Shown here piece by piece: positions 57,030-64,000 of a stretch of 64,000 nt of DNA (the first letter of the stretch is position 1; each line of letters opens with the position of its first letter). Origin of the DNA: Carposina sasakii (taxonomy: Eukaryota; Arthropoda; Insecta; Lepidoptera; Carposinidae); contig CP053160.1 in the NCBI GenBank assembly GCA_014607495.2, positions 9,052,001-9,116,000 of the forward strand. Direction: 5' to 3'. The notes beneath the pieces were generated by a model. That model was not told where the DNA came from and did no database searches. It was given only the letters and a program-made list of their open reading frames with translations. The position numbers were made by a program, and so were the translations under genes.

Positions 57030-57580
57030 GGTTTCATTTCTAATTCGGCTTCATAGAGAACCAACTAAAGTATTTTTTAACTAGACATGGAATAATTTAT
57101 TTCCATCAGCGGGAAGACACCGCCTCCCAAAAAGGGTAACGAACAACTGAAGGAAGCCAAGACTTAAAAAACATAGCCTTTGCCTTGCTTTGTCCGAAAA
57201 GGTCTCTTCGTTGTGAATAAACATTGTCCCTGAATTCCATGCCTTTGCCTGTCGACGAACCAGACCACCAACCAGTTTGACGCCTGAAGAGTGAGACCGC
57301 CTTTATTATTTCAGTATATTAAACCTAATTATTATTCGTGGTGTTTTATTATGTTCGTTCCTATGATTAATGGCATTAAAAAATGTCTTTAAATCGTTTA
57401 TTTCATTTGCCCTGTGGAAAATCATTATGGTAAGTATTACATTTCTTAGCCTTGTGGCGTGATAACTCCATAAATTCATTCCACATTCAATAATTTTCTT
57501 GGGCTAACATTTATTATGGAGTACTTTTCATGCTATATAAATCTAGTGAGAAATACGTTTTATTTCACATCTTTCAATTA
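57030..57580. other. no feature seen
   Basis: Includes GGGAAGACACCGCCTCCCAA and GACGCCTGAAGAGTGAGACC, which look less AT-biased than the surroundings, but no consistent frame or repeat was found. Confidence 0.2.
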
Positions 57581-57582
57581 CA

Positions 57583-57612
57583 GCAGTGGACTGCAATAGG
57601 CTGAAGAAGAAT
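57583..57612 (+). mobile_element. QQWTAIG-type LINE tail fragment
   Basis: CAGCAGTGGACTGCAATAGG followed by CTGAAGAAG: the last eight codons and tail only. Confidence 0.6.
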
Positions 57613-58102
57613 ATGGATATTTGATATGTCTTGTCTACACGGTCTTGAAATGGAATTTAAAAATTTGCTCGTAGAAAACTGTCCTTATACAATACCGAAT
57701 ATTAACATCAACCCTGAAAAAAGGTAACCATAGGTACCTAGACCAATAAACTAGTTGCTACTTACTTACCTATAAACTTTATTTCCTTGGACTCAATTCT
57801 ATATCGACCGCGAAACCTCCTAATTATAATTAGCCGGTTGGTACTAAACCGATACCTATCTATATGTCACAGTAAGATAGATAAAGCCGTAATATAGTTA
57901 TATCCCTAGCTAGACGAAAGCGATTCATTACTATCTCACTAGTCTAACATCGTTCCTCCATCAAATCGATATAAGTTCGTCATCGTGAGTGTCGTCCAAT
58001 AGCTTGTTCATTAGATGACGTGATCAGAACTAATCGCTATTGGAAGATCAGTATGTTATATTAAAAAAACGAAACGGTGCACCGCGGAGCATTGTTATAT
58101 TG

Positions 58103-58166
58103 TATCATCATCATCATTCTCAGTCATGAGAGGTCCACTGCTGAACATAGGCCTGCCCCATGTTAC
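58103..58166 (-). mobile_element. LINE C-terminal fragment with ATG tail
   Basis: On the minus strand: GGCAGGCCTATGTTCAGCAG then TGGACC, reading GQAYVQQWT, then a GATGATGATGATA tail. A sister subfamily of the QQWTAIG tails. Confidence 0.65.
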
Positions 58167-58843
58167 ATTGTGTGCAGGGCTTTTAAATTAAAGACCTATA
58201 GATACAGTATATAGGTAGATTCATGTTTGTAACAGCCTCAATACCCGGCTGATTGGCGACCTTATAACATAGACGTGCGGAGACTACGATAGAGGCCTAG
58301 CCTAATTCTATTAGAGCTGTCTGTGTCTCACCAAATAGTTCTTTTGAACCATGGCATTGACTGTACCAGTGTTATTTATTACAAAAGAATCGCTAAGCAA
58401 TGTCTAAAGACCTGTTTTGTCAGATAAAGCCGAACGTTTTAAGCACCGTCAAAACAACTTCTATAGAAAACACATTCAAGACATTTTAAGACCCATTTGA
58501 TTTGACATTTAATTTTAATTTAGTAATGTGGTGCTAGCCTGTAAGTGACATCACATATCAGAATATTAATTTGTTCAAATAATATGTGATATTTATGTTG
58601 TTGGCAACCCTTATTCAAATAAATATGGTTTTTTCTGTATTTACCCAATTACATAATTCATTCAATAAATATTATAACACAGAATATGATATTTTATGCC
58701 TAACAAAGGCCCAGTTGTTAAATCAGTAGTCAAGCTTATTATTAGTCAAAATACGTCACAGAAACTGACTAGTTGTCTATATTCAGTATACCTATTATAT
58801 TTAACTACCATACAACACTAGTACCTACCATCTATGTATAATG

Positions 58844-58968
58844 TAATCGATTCTGACCGTCACACTCAAACATAAACTTAAAATTAGTTATCTGTCCCCC
58901 TCCACTTTTAATGTAAATGGCGAAGACAGAAAGGAACAGGTAGAACAAATCGCCAAAGAGGCGAAATT
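58844..58968 (+). mobile_element. MITE family J, partial copy
   Basis: TAATCGATTCTGACCGTCAC, CACTCAAACATAAAC and AAAATTAGTTATCTGTCC match one arm of the element at 61239-61436. The second arm is weak (GGAACAGGTAGAAC). Confidence 0.6.
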
Positions 58969-59251
58969 GTAAGTCGTAAGTGTAAGTCCCCTTTATAGGT
59001 ACCCTTTGCCTGACCTGAGCTATTAATCATTAACAAAAGAAATACTTAAAGCTCATTATGTATTTCTGTGTCGTGAGAGGTCAAATGGAAATAACTATTT
59101 GATTGCTTGAAGGAACTATGACATACTCAACTACTAAATGTGATACTACAATACTCTGCTTATGTGATACTAGACTACTACCCCCTACACCTTAATATTA
59201 ATAAAAGTAGAGAAGGAGAATAGACACGGAATAACTATATATTCTACTATA

Positions 59252-59511
59252 CAGGGTGTAACAAAAGGGGTATGTTAAGCGAAAAGTTATGTAAACAGCC
59301 CACTATAGAGAACCTATTTCCAAAATTTGAGACTCGAAATCACATGTTTATTTTTCAAGATTGTATGAACATTCCTGAGTTGCGTAGGAATTCTCCATAC
59401 TATCTGGAAAAATAAACATGTGATTTCGAGTCTGAAATTTTGTGGATATGTTCCTTTTGATGGGCTATTTACATAGCTTTTTGCTTAACATACCCCTTTT
59501 GTTACACCCTG
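59252..59511. mobile_element. palindromic MITE family A, copy 3
   Basis: 260 bp with TA on both sides. CAGGGTGTAACAAAAGGGG and CCCCTTTTGTTACACCCTG are perfect inverted termini, and the arms match closely over 110 bp each. The best-preserved copy, so probably the youngest. Confidence 0.92.
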
Positions 59512-60024
59512 TATATTAAGGTATGAGGTAAAGTAATATTTTTGGATGGAAACTCCTACACGCAATATACGCACACTACAAACTTCGCAGTACCTACATA
59601 TTATAACAATGAAGATATTATTCATGAGACCAGGGGTGAATCAGGTCATGATTCCATAATTTCAAGAGAAATTATCCTTCAGAGAAGTTAATAAAAATTT
59701 TAGTGTAAATCATAAAAATTTTACTAAGTATCATTATTCAGTGCTATTACGGTTGGCCAACACTCGAGCAAAAAATATTTAACTTGAGATAAACAATCGA
59801 TTTATACAGCGCAATTTAAATACGCAGACATATAGGCAGGTAGCACGAAACATTTTCTTACGGTTGGAGCCCGCACGGTAACCGACTCTACATAGTTACA
59901 GGTACCTCTATCGATTGCCTAATTTTCATATTTGTAAACGTATAATTAAATTACATTTTACTTAGAAATATTCACATCAATACCCAGAATCGTAGTAACA
60001 ATTTATAGGTACTTACTTAACTAT

Positions 60025-60256
60025 GATGATGATGATGATCTCCGACCGTATTTCGGCCAAGGCGACCAATCTCTACAGAGATTGGCCAGGTACGCAGGAG
60101 ATATTATAGTGCACAAGTGTGTGCGCCAACACAGAGGCACGAGCAAAGTGACACTGTAGGTACATGAAATAAATTCATTGGTACAGGCCCGTGACTGGGA
60201 TCGAACTTACGCCTCCCGCTTGGAAGGTGCACGTCTTAACCACTGGGCTATCGCCG
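60025..60256 (-). mobile_element. tRNA-derived SINE family F, copy 3, with 9-bp duplication
   Basis: Sense on the minus strand, where it starts CGGCGATAGCCCAGTGGTTA, with a perfect A box (TAGCCCAGTGG, consensus TRGCNNAGYGG) and a B box in AAGTTCGATCCC, and ends in an ATCATCATCATCAT tail. CTTAACTAT at 60016-60024 and 60257-60265 is a perfect target-site duplication that fixes both ends. About 120 bp of the body is deleted relative to the copy at 40605. It would be transcribed by RNA polymerase III. Confidence 0.92.
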
Positions 60257-60298
60257 CTTAACTATAATAGGTAGGTACATACTTAACTATAGTAGGTC

Positions 60299-60640
60299 AT
60301 CATACATCAGCTGCATCTCTTTTTTTGCATGTCGTGAGAGTCGACTAAGGAACTCGGGTATTCTCTAAATCAGGGATTCCCGAACTTTTATTCCTCATAG
60401 ACCCCTTTTAAAAGTTATCTGGTTCTGGTGGACCCCCTACAGGCCCACATCACATACAAATTAAATGTGAACCCTCATTTTTTCACGCCAACGTAGACCC
60501 CCATCGAGTCTCCTGTGGACCCCTGGGGGTCCACCTGGACCACTTTGGGAACCACTGCTCTAGATGTATCTGTGGAACCTCTTTTATGCTCCAGTAGTTC
60601 TGGCTACTCCGTTTCGGAAACACAGCCGTGTCTATACAGG
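60299..60640 (-). repeat. dispersed repeat family D, copy split by a hAT element
   Basis: 60299-60370 carries CATCAGCTGCATCTC and GAGTCGACTAAGGAACTCGG; 60558-60640 carries TAGTTCTGGCTACTCCG and GAAACACAGCCGTGTC. Together they read as one reverse-oriented copy once the hAT-like element at 60371-60557 is set aside. Confidence 0.75.
60371..60557 (-). mobile_element. hAT-like MITE, copy 4
   Basis: 187 bp, inverted relative to 45307. Termini CAGGGATTCCCGAAC and TTTGGGAACCACTG. Flanks CTCTAAAT (60363-60370) and CTCTAGAT (60558-60565) are an 8-bp duplication with one mismatch. Inserted inside a family-D repeat. Confidence 0.9.
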
Positions 60641-60664
60641 TCTATACAGGTCTATATGAATATA

Positions 60665-60986
60665 CAGATGATTTTTGATCGTCAACGTTCCCGAAAACTA
60701 TGGAATCTCCTTATCATCACAATCATTTTACTCCATGGAAGCATACCTGGGAAGTGTCTGGTTCTCAAGATATTAGGGTCCAAATTTGAGTAAATAGATT
60801 CCGTTTTTCTGCTTAAATGCACATAGACGCGCGTAGCAATAATTTTTCACAAGAAATAATTAATATCGTGAAATAATTAAGATCAAGTAATTGAAATTTA
60901 AAAAAAAATATTACATCGTTTCCCAGCATTTTTTTTAATGAATTTACTTTATTTGATCTATAGAGTACGTACAAAAAAACACCCTG
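60665..60986 (+). mobile_element. MITE family B, copy 7
   Basis: 322 bp, starting CAGATGATTTTTGATCG after TA and ending AACACCCTG before CATA. It has deletions around TATCGTGAAATAATTAAG. The 92-codon frame at 60515-60793 runs from the hAT element into this one. Confidence 0.82.
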
Positions 60987-61238
60987 CATATGAATATTAA
61001 TGTTGACACATGAATTAAATTTTTTCTGTAGGTAAATAATACAACAACAAGGTTTGACCTACTCGTACGATCAAGAGATTTGGTCTCAACAATTAGTAGG
61101 CAGGTACTTTTGCAATGGGCTATAAATGCCTTGATGATGATCGATATTTCATTTCCCATTCAAATGAAATTAAATTACGTAATTTGACATTTGCGTGTCC
61201 AATAAAGTGAATAAGCTACGAGGGCTCTGCGACATTTG

Positions 61239-61436
61239 ATATAATGGTCGATTCTGACCATACATTTTTTATACTAGCGTAATAAATCTATGATTCTGAC
61301 CGTCACACTTGGACGTAAACCTAATCTTAGTCAGGTCTATCTCTCTACGTTCTTAACATGACTGAGAGAGAAAAGGACAGGTAGGACTAATTTTACGTTT
61401 AGGTTGAAGTGTGACTGTCGGAATCGACCATAATAT
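61239..61436. mobile_element. MITE family J, full copy
   Basis: About 198 bp with inverted ends ATAATGGTCGATTCTGACC and GGAATCGACCATAATAT. Inside, CCGTCACACTTGGACGTAAA pairs with TTTACGTTTAGGTTGAAGTG and GTGACTGTCGG. Near the left end, GATTCTGACC occurs twice, separated by about 32 bp, a small local duplication. Confidence 0.8.
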
Positions 61437-61917
61437 CTAGCTGCTTGCTACTGTAGGTGTTGAAAAATGAGCAAAGGCTTCCCCATGTTACACTATCCTG
61501 AGCCACGTACGTCCCAGATGATAAAAACGAATCCAAAGTTAAAACTTTGCAAAAAGTATTTTCATATAGTGTAGATTCACAAGTGCGAAACTATCTGTAG
61601 ATTGTTCTCATACAAATTATTGACACATGTAGTCGCTCGCAATGAAACAATCATAAATTCTTAGTAATAAACCCTGTTAGGATGACGAAATTCGCAAAGC
61701 AAAGGCCTTTAGTTTTAACCTATGTTCTTTATTAACCTTCTAATCCGCTATGTTTCGACACTAAGCCCTGCTCGGAGCCTTTATTATGACATTAGATAGA
61801 AATGTCAGAGACTAACCGACCTTCTGTAAACAGGGTAGAGATGTAGACACACCTGCCAAAAATTACGACGCGTACGGCTGACTATCGCTCGCAAGCTTAG
61901 ACTCTCTCTTCATAACT

Positions 61918-62092
61918 ATTTGGCTGCGCAATGGAATAACCAGAACTGACAAAGAAGATACAGCTAGGTTTCAGCATAGAGGCGTCAGATTAGTGATAAA
62001 TTGCTAGTTCATCGGTCGAGGGACGGCCCTGAGTTCCTAAGTCACACGGAAGGAGATGCAGCTGATGTGCTCTAATGAAACCTAACATGACA
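61918..62092 (+). repeat. dispersed repeat family D, copy 9
   Basis: The longest plus-strand copy: TTTGGCTGCGCAATGGAATA, ACCAGAACTG, AGCTAGGTTTCAGCATAG, GATAAATTGCTAGTTCATCG, GAGTTCCTAAGTC and GGAAGGAGATGCAGCTGATG. It gives the family a length of about 170 bp. Confidence 0.65.
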
Positions 62093-62094
62093 AC

Positions 62095-63615
62095 GTAACA
62101 TCGGTTGGCGTTGGTTAGTTTCGTCATCAATAGCGGTTGAGAAAGCCCCAGGATCCGTATTAGGACTTAGCACATCTCCTTTTTCTTAAATGGGTACGCC
62201 GGTCACCACAAACGACACTTTTTTATTCAAAAAGTTTTACAAACGGAATAATATGTGTAAGAAAGAAAAGAAAGTAGTTTCATTTTTGTAATATTAAAGA
62301 CTGTCTCATATTAACTCTACCTACTTTTATACAAAAACGAAGAACTGTCTAATGGAATATTACTAATGGTTGGTTCTTTAGACAGCAGACGGAATTATTT
62401 GTGACACTTCTTTCATTCGTAAGCCTAATGGACGTATTGTTTTTTCGTTTCTTCAGAGTTTATATTTTTAGCGAGACCTAATAAAACATACCTGTGTACT
62501 TACACTATAGGTATAAGTAGGTTAGGTTACCAACATGATTCAAATTTATTAGAAGACACGTTGTTTCATGAAGATTTTGATACCTCACATAATTAACTAT
62601 TAAATGACTACCCGCATTGTTAAAGATATCCAGATTCTTTTATGATACACTTTGTTAATGAAACAATTGTTTAAGTAAACGTTTATTTATGGCAGGTATA
62701 TTTAAGTTGGCAAATCTCATGTGCATAATTGTAGGTACAGCCTAGGATGTCATACAGATTATTGAAAACTGGAAGGGTCCTTACTTGACTGCGCAGACTT
62801 GACACGATATTCTTGCAAAAGCACTTATACTTACTTATTACAATGTTACCTGCAATAATAGAAATTGCAATCTTAGAATCACGTCACTGCCTGCAATTAA
62901 TTATATTTTATGGCGTTTTGAGGTTATGTGTCAACCGTCATTTTGTAAGCGAATTGTTTTTAGGTTAGTTCAAAATAGTGTTTACTTCACCTTGCATCCC
63001 AAACGTGACCCAACTGCGGTAAAGTTGCATTTTATAGGTTGTTTACGATGCCAAGTTTCTGCTAATACACCAGCTTTCAAAATAGTAGCAAAGCAAAGCC
63101 ATCAGAGTAAAGAAAATATATTGTTCTCCCCGGGGCAAATATATCCATAATACCTATTGAATTCATTTCCTTTTGGTCACTGTCGGTACATAAAGACTGG
63201 TAGGTTTATGTCGACGAAGTGGCGGACAGCTAGTGGGAATATTATAAAAACAATTTATTTATTCTACTTAATATTTCTCTTGTCAATCCAAACTGGGGAG
63301 TTTAAAAATTATACCACTTTTTTATGACGTTCTATGTTCAAAAACTCACGACTTTCCCCACAAAATCTCATGCAACGGTTTTATTTGAAGAATGCATACT
63401 GTTGCGTGCACATTAATATTCAAAAAGCAAATAATGCATAGCAGTTATAAGTAGGTCAGTCTCGCGACTCATGCGTTTTGCACGCACGTTGTTAATGTGT
63501 AAACGCAACAATGTTCATATAAATAAATAGTCACACCATGTGGACGACATACATGTAGATCACCGAAATATACGAGAGCAACGAACTAAGTGTTTATTGA
63601 TAAATGTGATATTTG
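62095..63615. other. no feature seen
   Basis: AT-rich with no shared repeat. The 74-codon frame at 62926-63150 has no recognisable motif. Confidence 0.3.
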
Positions 63616-63620
63616 AGTAA

Positions 63621-63797
63621 TCTATACATATAATAAAATTGTAACGGATCGATGTTTGTGCACGGTAATCTGGCTGGGCCGAGTTCGATGCAGTTTTCAG
63701 GAATATATTGTGACAGGTCCCACTAAACATATAGGATAATTTCGACATTTTGTTTTTTCTGCAGTCCACGCGGACGGAGTCGAGGGCGTCCACTAGT
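63621..63797 (-). mobile_element. CCGCG-core LINE/SINE tail, reverse copy
   Basis: On the plus strand it starts TCTATACATATAATAAAATTG, then CGGATCGATGTTTGTGC, AGGAATATATTGTGACAGG, and ends CCACGCGGACGGAGTCGAGG, GCGTCCACTAGT. Nearly identical to 54692-54901 with a small block missing. The 77-codon minus frame is read through it. Confidence 0.85.
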
Positions 63798-64000
63798 TTT
63801 TTATAAAATATTATTTGGTCCTTCGAGCCGGATCAGACAAAACTACATAAATTACAAATAAGTAAATACATACTCTTTAAATAGGATTAAATGCAATTAA
63901 AATACTTATTCAAAACTTAGTTACCCATATAAAGGACATAACAGCGACTACATATTTCTTATTACAATGTATTAATCACCGGCGTGACTTAAACGCGACT

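Noticed and set aside
56645..57043. 132-codon open frame on the plus strand
   Set aside because: The opposite strand carries clear RTE-type reverse transcriptase peptides over the same bases.
1..64000. Bacterial operons, phage, defence systems or integrated viral genes
   Set aside because: No long frames, no ribosome binding sites, no viral protein motifs; all recognisable protein traces belong to non-LTR retrotransposons.

Overview
The window looks like intergenic or intronic DNA from a moth or butterfly (Lepidoptera); the species cannot be named from it. It is AT-rich and holds no protein-coding gene that I can support. The longest open frames are about 100-130 codons, have no recognisable domain, and many are read through repeats. 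Lepidoptera is suggested by repeat types common in those genomes: LINE tails whose last codons read GEAYVQQWTAIG followed by (ATG)n, LINE/SINE 3' ends carrying the CCCGCGACTTCGTCCGCG core, and tRNA-derived SINEs. Family names are from memory, so the calls below are structural and provisional.

Layout. Positions 1-8 kb hold a TA-flanked MITE family (called B here, 350-470 bp, seven copies in the window), the first copy of a palindromic MITE family (A, about 260 bp, three copies) and a foldback element. Positions 8-16 kb hold a second type of hairpin MITE, a 379-bp TIR element, a SINE and LINE tails. Positions 16-32 kb are sparse, with a LINE tail bounded by a target-site duplication, two GC-rich islands at 20.4 and 21.2 kb, a tRNA-headed SINE, and a LINE tail at 28.8-29.0 kb inside a 12-bp duplication. 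Positions 32.5-39.1 kb are the most structured part: a tandem pair of 142-bp units that each start with a 60-bp near-perfect hairpin, a pair of unassigned dispersed repeats, a 107-bp tandem array with an inverted end whose units each carry an AAAATGGCGGCC core, and a 254-bp palindromic element. Positions 40-47 kb hold SINEs, a CTCF-consensus match at 41.76 kb, and a 679-bp-offset duplication containing hAT-like MITEs with 8-bp duplications. Positions 47-64 kb hold further LINE tails, a decayed RTE-type reverse transcriptase C-terminus at 56.7-57.0 kb, a SINE with a perfect 9-bp duplication, and a nested hAT insertion.

No operon or pathway is present. What can be read is a history of nested insertions, plus a few structured non-coding stretches that known transposon families do not obviously explain (32.86-33.14 kb and 37.26-37.79 kb). 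Single short exons of a gene with very long introns could still be hidden here; sequence inspection alone cannot exclude that.
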